Shown here piece by piece: positions 43,335-51,550 of a DNA stretch of 64,000 nt (position 1 is the first letter of the stretch; each line of letters opens with the position of its first letter). A program made the position numbers and the translations under genes. The notes beneath the pieces were generated by a model, which saw nothing but the letters and a program-made list of their open reading frames with translations, ran no database searches and had not been told where the DNA came from. The stretch comes from Alkalimarinus sediminis (GTDB lineage Bacteria > Pseudomonadota > Gammaproteobacteria > Pseudomonadales > Oleiphilaceae), in the NCBI RefSeq assembly GCF_026427595.1, contig NZ_CP101527.1:3281001-3345000 (forward strand), read 5' to 3'.

Positions 43335-44113
43335 AGCCCGCCCTCCAATGACAAGTGCTGTTCGAAATAAGGGCGCAGGCTGGTATCGTGACTGACCAGT
43401 ACAATCGCAGTTTTTGCGCTGTGCGCCTCCGAGAAAAGCAGCTCAAGGAAGGCATCACGATTGTCGACATCAAGCGCTGATGTCGGCTCATCAGCGAGCA
43501 CCAACGAGGGCTTTCCGATCAATGCCCGCGCTGCAGCAACGCGCTGTTGCTGGCCGACGCTCAAACTCACAGCGCGTCGACTCTGGAGGTCTTGGGTGCC
43601 TAGACCTAGAGCGGCGAGCAAGCGCCGCGCTTCATCCATCAGTGTTCCGTTGCTTTCGGCTGCCTGACGCCGCATTGGGGAAAATCGACAAGGCAGAAGT
43701 ACATTATCTAGGGCACTCAGGTAAGGGATAAGGTTGAATTGCTGAAAGATAAATCCCACATGGTCAGCCCGGTGCTGATCGCGCTGGGCGGCACTGAGCG
43801 CTGCCCAATTCTGCCCAAGAAAGCTTACTTCTCCGCGCTGCGGCAGCAGCACCCCACCCAACAACTGCAGCAAGGTGCTTTTCCCTGATCCGCTCGGCCC
43901 TTCTAGCAGCCAATGCTCATCAGTTTTGACATTCAGGTCTGTGATACCGATACGAAACGAAGATGTTGGCCAGCTAAAACTTAGGTTTTTAACAGCCAGA
44001 ACTGACTTCAACTGTGAATCAGACAATTGAGCTGAGTGAATTGCCTCAGCTCGTGAAGTGAGCAAATTTTGAACGGGCTTCTCGTGCATCATATTATTTT
44101 CTATAAAGTTCAA
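43328..44113 (-). CDS. ABC transporter ATP-binding protein, LolD-like
   Basis: This 261-residue ATPase has Walker A GPSGSGKSTLLQLL, Q-loop FIFQQFNLIPYLSALDN, signature LSVGQQQRVAAARAL, Walker B LVLADEPTSALD and the H-loop VLVSHD. It is of the LolD/MacB class and pairs with the adjacent permease. An N-terminal extension of about 30 residues precedes the domain. Its start overlaps the end of the DUF3299 gene by 20 bp. Confidence 0.9.
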   Translation of the reverse strand: MNFIENNMMHEKPVQNLLTSRAEAIHSAQLSDSQLKSVLAVKNLSFSWPTSSFRIGITDLNVKTDEHWLLEGPSGSGKSTLLQLLGGVLLPQRGEVSFLGQNWAALSAAQRDQHRADHVGFIFQQFNLIPYLSALDNVLLPCRFSPMRRQAAESNGTLMDEARRLLAALGLGTQDLQSRRAVSLSVGQQQRVAAARALIGKPSLVLADEPTSALDVDNRDAFLELLFSEAHSAKTAIVLVSHDTSLRPYFEQHLSLEGGLC

Positions 44114-44765
44114 TCACGTCGGCATTGAGAGTGTAACTGCGCGGAATGTCTGCGCTGCCATCCATCAAATTAAGTTCAGTTATGCCAAACTGTGTGATCA
44201 TCTTTCCCTGTACCCACACCGGTGTGAATCGGCCATTTACTTCAACGCCTGGCGCAAACTTCACCAATACGATCTGATTGGCAGGAGGGACTGGTTCATG
44301 TATGCAGGCACCGACGTAGGGAACAAGCAGAAACTCCGTCACCTTCAGTCCGTCCATCTCAAGTGGAAGCACATAACCCGGGAGTCGAACTTTCTGTCCG
44401 TTCAGATCTTCGTTGACCGCTTCCATCGCGTGTTGTCGTTTTGCAGCAATCTCGCCGCGCAAAGCTAACAAACCATCAACATCGATTTGATCCTTCTCAA
44501 GCCGCTTTAAAGCTTTAGTGAGCCTTTCAGTTTGTTCTGGTGTCATGTCCACCCTTCCCTCTTGCAACTCCCTGGTTCTGGAAACCACAATCAGGTCGAA
44601 TTTCTGCTCTGGGGTCAACTTGAGGAAAGGATCGTTATAAATCTCTACTTGCGGGACAAGATCTTCCCACGTGATTTGTCGTATCGGCTCGGCAGCAACA
44701 GCCGGGGCAATGCTGATGACCGAGAGTAAAACAAATGGCAACAGCAGCGTTTTAACGTTCAGCAT
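44094..44765 (-). CDS. DUF3299 periplasmic protein, copy 1
   Basis: This 223-residue protein has a Sec signal peptide (LLLPFVLLSVISIAPAVAAEP) and the DUF3299 features: LPGYVLPLEMDGLKVTEFLL, VPYVGACIHEPVPPANQIV and PVWVQGKMI. The conserved Cys-x-His-x-P-x-P-P element could bind metal or haem. It heads the ABC operon and probably serves as its periplasmic partner. A second DUF3299 gene lies at 50772. Confidence 0.85.
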   Translation of the reverse strand: MLNVKTLLLPFVLLSVISIAPAVAAEPIRQITWEDLVPQVEIYNDPFLKLTPEQKFDLIVVSRTRELQEGRVDMTPEQTERLTKALKRLEKDQIDVDGLLALRGEIAAKRQHAMEAVNEDLNGQKVRLPGYVLPLEMDGLKVTEFLLVPYVGACIHEPVPPANQIVLVKFAPGVEVNGRFTPVWVQGKMITQFGITELNLMDGSADIPRSYTLNADVIELYRK

Positions 44766-45025
44766 CTTTCGAAATACCTCATTTGAATTCTGAATGTCAA
44801 AGCCAGTTTCTTTTCGTAAAAAACGAATTGGTTTAGCTACGGCGAAACAGAAGTTCCGTCCGCAGCACGCATTGATGCCTCTTGCAAGAATCCCGTTTCA
44901 TTCACAAGCGGAGTTCCATTCGTTGCTTTGGCCTCAAATACAAGTGGCCAACTTTGCCATTCCCCACTCTGAAAGGATGGCTCTCTTGCCTCGTTTCTTG
45001 AGGCTTCCCATGCTTTTTCTAGCAA
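44766..45025. other. Spacer after the M81 gene
   Basis: A 62-codon frame is open in phase after the M81 stop (TGA at 45028-45026) to 44837. It lacks a ribosome site and similarity to the family's C-terminus, so it is not called. The promoter of the DUF3299-ABC operon should lie here. Confidence 0.35.
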
Positions 45026-46684
45026 TCACACAACAAACGTTGCGTTTTCGTCAAGAGGGTAGACAGGGTACGTTAGCTGGGTGCGCTCGAAGAGAGTAAT
45101 ATCGCGACTAGTGGTTCCGGGCACATCAGCGATCAACAATTTGTCGGTGAAGTTTTCATAGAACGCTCGAAAGTGCATCCCACTTTTGACACCTATAACG
45201 TCATATTCCTGAATGATGATGCCATGTGGCCGTCCCTGCGTATCATCATAGGTCTGGCATAGGCCCGAAATGACGATGACATCCACCGTATTCTCTGCTT
45301 CGATAACCAATCTGGCAGTAGGGCCAAGCTGGAACGGGCCGTTGAAGGCGGTCCCTCCACGAACGGTCTCGTTCCCATCAGAAATGGACTTGACATAGGC
45401 TTTGGTCTTGATAGGTTCGCCCGCCAGTTTCTCAAATTTTCCACCGAGACTCACATCGATTGTTGCTCCGACACCGGCAGCGACTGCAGCCTTTGCGGTT
45501 TCCGGATCGTGTATGGACATGAAAGCGACTTTCCCCAAGCTTTTGGTCTCCATAAGGGCCTTCAGCAGATGGGTGCCGCCGCCTCCGGCTCCGCCCCCGG
45601 GATTATCCGCAGCGTCCCCAATCACAATCGGAGTATGGTCGATGACATCGCCTTTCGTTGGCAATCTACGAACATAGTGGCCATCCTTCTCGAGCATCGC
45701 CAGCACAGTGCTCATCGTTTTGTCTAAAGGTTCCAATGGGAGGATGGACTCCTTTCGGTGATCCCATATCCACCGAGCGAGTTCGTCCACCAGCTCTCGA
45801 GCCAGCTTGGGGTTATTTTCTGTAGTGACCATGGGGAACACGCCACAAAAATTGCTGTCTTGGTATGGGAAACCGTGCATAACAGAGCAGTTGAGAACGC
45901 TGGGCCGCTTTTCTATTTGAATGCACTTATCTTTAAGTCGATTTGCAAAACTGCCTTCCTCTTCGGTGTTACTCATCCCCATCATCAGGGGAACTTTGCG
46001 ATAGGCGGGGGTAGGATGCGATTCTCCTGCCAGGATAGCAGCGCCACGATACATCGCATCACGTGCACCCGCATTCATATCCATATGAGGATATTGTTTG
46101 CAGGCACTTAAGAAATTCATGTTATCCACCATTTTATCGGTGATCTTACCATGCAGATCGCCCGACCAGACGATCATCGTGTCCTTTCCGACCAGGCCTC
46201 TGACCGACTCCGCTAAGTCTCCTTCAAGATCGTGCGTGCTATTCACCAGCCCGGCACCGTGAACAGACAGGTAGACGATGTCCATCGGTAACTGGGCCTT
46301 CAGCGTGCCCAAGATGTCTTTTTTAGCATCTGCCCAAGCTTGATCATTCACCGTGCTAAAGCACCAGTCTATGTAATACATGACACCCGGGAGCAGCTCC
46401 CAGCCCTCTTCCTCGCAGACATCCACTGCTCCACCGATGGCAGTCCCTTTTATCTGCTGCTTGATCTGATCGCCGCGAAAAACACGCATTCTGTCGAGGG
46501 TGGTTTCACCCATGCCTTCGGTGAGGTAGGTGTTGGTTTCATGGAAAAAGCCAACATAGGAGACTCTTAATTTTTTTGAACTCGTCATTCCTTTCTCACT
46601 TTTTCCCGAAAATGCAAGTAAAGGCCCTGATGCTGCAGCAACACCTGCAGAGCTGGCTAATTTGATAAAATTTCGACGTTTCAT
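45026..46684 (-). CDS. M81-family metallopeptidase (MlrC-like), Tat-exported
   Basis: This 552-residue protein starts with a twin-arginine signal (KRRNFIKLASSAGVAAASGP), so it is exported folded. The M81/MlrC hallmarks are present: GFFHETNTY near residue 50, SVHGAGLV near 143, the metal-site region WSGDLHGKITDKM with ACKQYPHMDM, and IGDAADNPGGGAGGGGTHLL of the C-terminal domain. MlrC in microcystin degraders cleaves linear tetrapeptides. Here the gene is first of a leftward hydrolase run. The substrate is unknown; an exported metallopeptidase acting on unusual amide bonds is the safe reading. Confidence 0.88.
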   Translation of the reverse strand: MKRRNFIKLASSAGVAAASGPLLAFSGKSEKGMTSSKKLRVSYVGFFHETNTYLTEGMGETTLDRMRVFRGDQIKQQIKGTAIGGAVDVCEEEGWELLPGVMYYIDWCFSTVNDQAWADAKKDILGTLKAQLPMDIVYLSVHGAGLVNSTHDLEGDLAESVRGLVGKDTMIVWSGDLHGKITDKMVDNMNFLSACKQYPHMDMNAGARDAMYRGAAILAGESHPTPAYRKVPLMMGMSNTEEEGSFANRLKDKCIQIEKRPSVLNCSVMHGFPYQDSNFCGVFPMVTTENNPKLARELVDELARWIWDHRKESILPLEPLDKTMSTVLAMLEKDGHYVRRLPTKGDVIDHTPIVIGDAADNPGGGAGGGGTHLLKALMETKSLGKVAFMSIHDPETAKAAVAAGVGATIDVSLGGKFEKLAGEPIKTKAYVKSISDGNETVRGGTAFNGPFQLGPTARLVIEAENTVDVIVISGLCQTYDDTQGRPHGIIIQEYDVIGVKSGMHFRAFYENFTDKLLIADVPGTTSRDITLFERTQLTYPVYPLDENATFVV

Positions 46685-46712
46685 GAGATGTGATTACCTC
46701 TCTAGCAATGTT

Positions 46713-48031
46713 TTAATTTACTGTGTTTTTATATATTTTTCCGTCTTTCATGATCACGACGAAGTTCTTGTGCGGGTCGGCAATAAGGTGAATATTCTCT
46801 AGCGGATTGCCGTCGACCAGAAGCAGATCGGCATAGGCGTCCTCACGAACCACACCATTCTCGCCGGGATAGGGATCGCGCGGACCGGAACGTTTGAAGA
46901 TCTTGTAGTTCTGGCTCGTTGCAATCTTCAGCACTTCCCAAGGCTTGAAATAGCGGGCGAGCTTCGCCAACATCGCTCCCTGCCGTTCGACAAGTGCTGG
47001 CATACCTTGAGTATCGGTACCGAATCCGAAGAGCAGTTCGTATTTCTGCGCCAATTCAAAGGCTGTATCGGTCCCAGAGATCATCTCATGATACTTACCC
47101 TCCTGAAACGAGCCAGGAGGAAATGGAATCGCATCCTCGTCGTCATAGAAGGGCTGCAGGCAGACTGAAGTATTCGTCTTCTTCATCAGTTTGGCGGTTT
47201 CTTTGTCAATCATCTGGCCATGCTCGACATTACGCACTCCGCCTCGGATTGCGTTCTGAATTGCCTTCGCAGAGTAGGAATGAACCGTCACGTAGGTGCC
47301 CCAGTTCTCGGCGACTTCCACTGCCGCTTCGATTTCCCCGACAGTATATTGCGAGACATCAAGCGGATCTGAGGGTGATGCCACCCCGCCTCCGCCCATC
47401 AACTTAATGAAGGCTGCCCCTCGCATCAGATTCTCACGCACGCGCTGCATGACTTGCGAGCTACCATCCGCAATGGAGACCGAAGCCATAACTTCCAGCG
47501 GGGTAAGATCCCGTGAATAGCTCTGAGGTATATCAATCGGCCGGCGGAAATCGGCATGGCCCGATGTCTGGGAGATCATTGCACCCGCAGCGTAAATTCG
47601 GGGACCGGGGAACAGCCCCTCGTCAATCGCCTCCTTGAGCTCAAATGCAGGGCCGCCCGGGTCCCTGACCGAGGTAAATCCCCGCATAAGCGTCTTTTCC
47701 GCCCCATGGGCTGCGACGAGATTCAGCCTGCCCAAACCAGCCGTAAACACGTCCGCCCCCATATAAGCCGCCATATTGTGCCAATGACAATCCGTCAAAC
47801 CCGGCATCAGCGTTCGGCCGCCACCGCAAGGGGCTCCGTCGAGACCGAAGTGATCTTGTTACCCGTCACGACGACATTAGCATTCTTGATCAGATCTGCA
47901 TTAACCCCGTCAAAGACGTTTACATTGGTGAACAGAATTGGACCGGAGGGTTCTTGAGCAGCCGCCGGCAGAGCGAAGCTCACGGAAAAGGCAAGGACCG
48001 CAGTAAGGTTTCTCAGCTTCAGATTCTGCAT
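46713..48031 (-). pseudogene. Amidohydrolase with signal peptide, frameshifted
   Basis: The first part (48031-47807) encodes a signal peptide and the domain start (FTNVNVFDGVNADLIKNANV and VVTGNKITSVSTEPLAV) and then runs into a TGA. The second part (47807-46713) continues in another frame with GGRTLMPGLTDCHWH, the metal-binding H-x-H, and is intact to KDGKIYKNTVN. In homologues a GGGRTLMPG segment joins these halves, so a small deletion around 47820 has broken the gene. A translation restart at the ATG at 47807 would lack the signal peptide. The enzyme belongs to the imidazolonepropionase/prolidase-like amidohydrolase group. A sequencing error is the alternative. Confidence 0.85.
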
Positions 48032-48131
48032 TGCTTTTCTCCTTTTGTTAACTCAGTGGGTTCGGTGGAGAGTTCGATCTGCGCTTTGCAGGATCGCCCC
48101 TCCCCCGAATCCGTGGCTATTGCCGACCCAG

Positions 48132-49643
48132 TTATTTGTCGAATACCGATCCGGATAGGTCGAACTCGTCGACCGCCCCTTCGCCGCGAATAAAGATGCG
48201 GTGGTTGAAGCGCACGTAGTTGAGCTCGCCAGACGGGTCTTTCAGCAATTCACCAAGCGCTCCCTTATTCGGGCCTTCGGTGATAATAAAATAACCCTCG
48301 GCCGTGTTGGCCACATTGGCAGGCGCGGGATCCGCTCCCGAAGTCAATGCGGAGAACTGAACAAACACGTATTTGTCGCCCTCTTTGCGGATCTCGATGT
48401 TTTGGGAATTACCCTTGAAGACACCGACGAAGGGATCGAGCACAGACGGATCAACGCCTGCTGCGACCGGAGAGTCGCCCTCGATTTTCGTGAAGGCCTT
48501 GACCATTGCGTTCGCAACTTTCTTGTAGGCCTCAGCTCCGCGATCGCTGTGGACTAAAACCACCACGGCAAAGTCGTGATCCGGGATCAGCTGTAGAAAA
48601 GAACGCGTGCCGGGCCAATTCCCTCCGTGGCTGGGGCTGGTTACCCCGTCGTAGTCGTGGACGAACCATGTCAGCCCGGTAAAGTCGCCTGTCGAAGCCT
48701 CGACTGCCGGAGCGTGGGCATAGTCCAGCGCTTTCTTGGATAGCAGCTGTTTCCCAGAGGCGTCCTTACCGTCCAGCTGAAAGCGGGCATATTTCAGCAT
48801 GTCGGCAACCGTAGACCGGAGTGCGCCTGAGGCTGCGGACTCTTTAATCAACGGAATATAGTACGGCTTGAGATCACTGATGCTGCCTTCCCCGTAGATC
48901 GGCGGATGACCCCATGCGTAATCTTTAGCCGGCGGGGTGGCGTCGTAATTAAAGGATGACGAATTCATGCCGAGTGGAGTCAACAGGTTCTCTTCGATCA
49001 GGTCCTCGATCTGCTTTCCGCCGACATGCGATACCACATGGGTCGCAAAGGTGATGCTGGTGTTGTTGTACATCCAGGTTTGACCGAACGGATAGATCTG
49101 CGGGATGTAAGCCCCCTGGAGCATGACCTTCTCGCTGGTCGATCCGCCCGGAGGAACACGAAGGAACCCATGGTCGCCATACCAGCCAGCGCGATGGTGG
49201 AACAGGTCAACGACTTTTGCTTTTGAAGTGGCTTCGAAATCCGCGACCCTCCACCACGGCAGGATGTCGACGACACGCGCGTTCAAATCCAGTTTGCCCT
49301 GTTCCGACAGCTGCATGGCCACCGTCGAAAGGAATGTCTTTGTCACAGAGCCAATTTGAAACTGCGTATCAGTGGTAACGGCCTCGTTGGTGCCTACCTT
49401 GGTGACACCGATCCCGGCGCCGTAGGAGTTGGGCCCGTAAATGACACCGATCCCGAGACCCGGGATATTCATTTCCTTGGCGATTTGAGTAGCTTCGGTG
49501 ATGACCGCATCGAAGGTCGCTTGTCCTTGCTCCTTTGTCATGGACTGTTGGTTTTTATCTGCACATGCCGGTTGCATTGCAACTAATGACGAAATTGCCA
49601 CGGTAAGTAACAGTTTCCTTTTATTCTTAAACACTTGTTTCAT
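48132..49643 (-). CDS. Serine hydrolase of the beta-lactamase/S12 type (MlrB-like)
   Basis: This 503-residue exported enzyme has a signal sequence with a lipobox-like end (LVAMQPACADK). The catalytic elements of the S12 class are present: S-x-x-K in IGSVTKTFLS (about 97), Y-x-N in WMYNNTSITF (about 197) and H-G-G in SPSHGGNWPG (about 337). A C-terminal domain of about 120 residues (DPFVGVFKGNSQN) follows, as in many esterase/peptidase members. MlrB, which opens the linearised microcystin chain, is of this superfamily. The proximity of an MlrC-like gene makes peptide or amide hydrolysis plausible. Confidence 0.85.
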   Translation of the reverse strand: MKQVFKNKRKLLLTVAISSLVAMQPACADKNQQSMTKEQGQATFDAVITEATQIAKEMNIPGLGIGVIYGPNSYGAGIGVTKVGTNEAVTTDTQFQIGSVTKTFLSTVAMQLSEQGKLDLNARVVDILPWWRVADFEATSKAKVVDLFHHRAGWYGDHGFLRVPPGGSTSEKVMLQGAYIPQIYPFGQTWMYNNTSITFATHVVSHVGGKQIEDLIEENLLTPLGMNSSSFNYDATPPAKDYAWGHPPIYGEGSISDLKPYYIPLIKESAASGALRSTVADMLKYARFQLDGKDASGKQLLSKKALDYAHAPAVEASTGDFTGLTWFVHDYDGVTSPSHGGNWPGTRSFLQLIPDHDFAVVVLVHSDRGAEAYKKVANAMVKAFTKIEGDSPVAAGVDPSVLDPFVGVFKGNSQNIEIRKEGDKYVFVQFSALTSGADPAPANVANTAEGYFIITEGPNKGALGELLKDPSGELNYVRFNHRIFIRGEGAVDEFDLSGSVFDK

Positions 49644-49758
49644 CTTCTTTCTCTCTTAAGTATTACATGTTGGTTTAACCATGGTTGTTCCTGCAGCGTT
49701 TTGTCTTCGTCGTGCAAAAGCGCAGCGGCAGAGACTACACTCCCCAAAGTTTTCCCGT

Positions 49759-50757
49759 TTACTGCATCGCCTTCTGCGCAACTAGGAAATAGTCGAACAG
49801 CGAGCGGGCGATTTCAGCAATTGCTCGGTCCCTGTCCGGCTCGGGTGTTTCACTGCTCTTCGTAAACACTGCAATGGCAAATCGCCGACCGTCAGGAAGC
49901 GTGATATAGCCAACGTCATTGGCCACTCCCCCTATGGTTCCGGTCTTGTTCGCTACAGGCGTTCCCTTGGGAAGCAGCCCCTTGAGCCGACTAGCGCCGG
50001 TGCGTGTGCGCGACATGACACCGAGCAGGAAGTCGCGACTTTTTGTGCTCATCGCTGTGCCACTGTCGATGGCAAGCAGGAGTTTCAGCATCGCAAGGGG
50101 CGTTGCTTGGTCGCGGGGGTCAGCCTCGAAGTCCAGATTGCGGTCACCCTGGATCTTCAAGAGCTCCGGCCGGGCCATGAAGGCCTCTGTGGCGAGTTTT
50201 TGCGTGGCCGGTCCCGGCAAACCATAGAACTCCCCGATGATCTCGCCAGTCGTCCGATCAACCCTGAAATCGCTGATCCCGAGCCTGCGTAGATATTTGG
50301 TCACTGCCGCGGGTCCACCGGCCAGCCCCATCGAGATGTCGGTCGCCGTGTTGTCGCTCTCCGTGATCATCACCTCGATCAGGTTCGCGATCGACAACTG
50401 GAGCCCAGGGTGAACGAATGTGCCATTAAGCGCAGCGTCCCCGATCATCATCATGTCGGGCGTAACGTCGACCATCTGATCCAGCCGCAGCTCCCCCCTA
50501 TCCGCGCGATCCAGCACGGCAGCGGCGATCGCCACCTTGTAGGTGCTGGCCATGGCGAAGGTTTCATCGCCATTAAACGCGATGACGTCCTTGCCGCCGA
50601 TTTCCTGCGCCGCAAAGCCGATGCGTCCGGCAAGCTTTGTCGCGACCTGCTCGATCGCCGCTCCGACGGTCGGTACTTCCTTTGTTTCAGCGAATGCCGG
50701 ACCAAAGGGCGCCACCGCGGAAACTGCAATAGCCATGATAAAGTGACGTAATTTCAT
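49759..50757 (-). CDS. Class A beta-lactamase homologue with altered omega loop
   Basis: The start at 50757 follows AAGGAG by 9 nt and begins a signal peptide (RHFIMAIAVSAVAPFGPAFA). The serine penicillin-binding motifs are all present: S-x-x-K in MASTYKVA, S-D-N in ESDNTATD and K-T-G in ANKTGTIGGV. In the omega loop, counting back from DPRD in RNLDFEADPRDQATP, the deacylating glutamate (Ambler 166) position holds Gln while Asn170 is kept. Such a change would normally cripple turnover of beta-lactams, so the protein may be a weak lactamase, a penicillin-binding scavenger or a peptidase. The codon usage is GC-rich like its neighbours. Confidence 0.8.
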   Translation of the reverse strand: MKLRHFIMAIAVSAVAPFGPAFAETKEVPTVGAAIEQVATKLAGRIGFAAQEIGGKDVIAFNGDETFAMASTYKVAIAAAVLDRADRGELRLDQMVDVTPDMMMIGDAALNGTFVHPGLQLSIANLIEVMITESDNTATDISMGLAGGPAAVTKYLRRLGISDFRVDRTTGEIIGEFYGLPGPATQKLATEAFMARPELLKIQGDRNLDFEADPRDQATPLAMLKLLLAIDSGTAMSTKSRDFLLGVMSRTRTGASRLKGLLPKGTPVANKTGTIGGVANDVGYITLPDGRRFAIAVFTKSSETPEPDRDRAIAEIARSLFDYFLVAQKAMQ

Positions 50758-50771
50758 ATTCGGTTTCTCCT

Positions 50772-51521
50772 TCATAATTGCAAGTTGTCGGCGTGCCAGC
50801 GCTCAGCGCCTGTGGTGACAGTCTTCGCGGACGCACCATTAACGCCATTCCCGCCCGACACCTCCTGTTGATCAATGGTGTTGGCGTAGAGCGTCCAGCC
50901 GCTGAGCATGCGCGACTCGCCATCGAGGATGAATATCGTATCATCGCTAGCTTCGACACTGAGGCGGCCTGAGACACGGACCGGCACATAGAGCGACTGC
51001 CCCTTAGGGTCATCGAGCAATTTAACCCGCACCAGTTGGTTAGGCGGAGGGGGAGGCAGGTGACTGCACATTCCCACCTGGGGCACCAGATAGCCGAAGT
51101 AGCTACCATCGGCAGCTTGCGGCGCGGGGATCAGATAGCCCGAGAGCACAACCTCAGCTCCATCCAGAACGGGGTTCGTGGCCATGCGCGCGTTCTGCCG
51201 CTTTTTGGCGACGTCCCAGCGCTGAGTTAAAAGAGCATCGACATCCTGACCATTGATCTCCAGCATGTCCTTCGCCGCGCTGCGCCGCTCTTTTAGGAGG
51301 GCGCGCTCATCTTCAGTAAGGTCATTCTCCGAGAGCTTCTCATCCAACTCCACCAGGAGCTTCAACTCGTTCAACAAATGGGACCCCATGTCTCTGTAAG
51401 GATCGTCGAAGACGACGGCCAAAGGATCCACAAGGTCTGAAAACTCGATCGCCTCAGGTTTTGCAGATGCTTGCGTAGCTGCCAACATGGCCGTCACGAA
51501 GACGGAGGCCAAGAGCCGCAT
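50772..51521 (-). CDS. DUF3299 periplasmic protein, copy 2
   Basis: The ATG at 51521 begins a signal peptide (RLLASVFVTAMLAATQASA). The 249-residue protein shares the layout of the DUF3299 protein at 44094: a helical pair rich in Glu/Arg, VVLSGYLIPAPQAADG, VPQVGMCSHLPPPPPNQLV with the Cys-x-His-x-P-P element, and YVPVRVSGRLSVE. It carries a C-terminal extension not in copy 1. It lies between the lactamase-like and aminoacylase-like genes with short gaps, hence in the hydrolase operon rather than beside an ABC transporter. Confidence 0.8.
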   Translation of the reverse strand: MRLLASVFVTAMLAATQASAKPEAIEFSDLVDPLAVVFDDPYRDMGSHLLNELKLLVELDEKLSENDLTEDERALLKERRSAAKDMLEINGQDVDALLTQRWDVAKKRQNARMATNPVLDGAEVVLSGYLIPAPQAADGSYFGYLVPQVGMCSHLPPPPPNQLVRVKLLDDPKGQSLYVPVRVSGRLSVEASDDTIFILDGESRMLSGWTLYANTIDQQEVSGGNGVNGASAKTVTTGAERWHADNLQL

Positions 51522-51550
51522 TTTCGCGCTTCGTTCTTTAAGCGTCACGA

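Noticed and set aside
44837-45025. In-frame open extension after the M81 stop, as possible stop-codon readthrough
   Set aside because: The M81 protein already has full length and no readthrough context or domain was seen in the extension.
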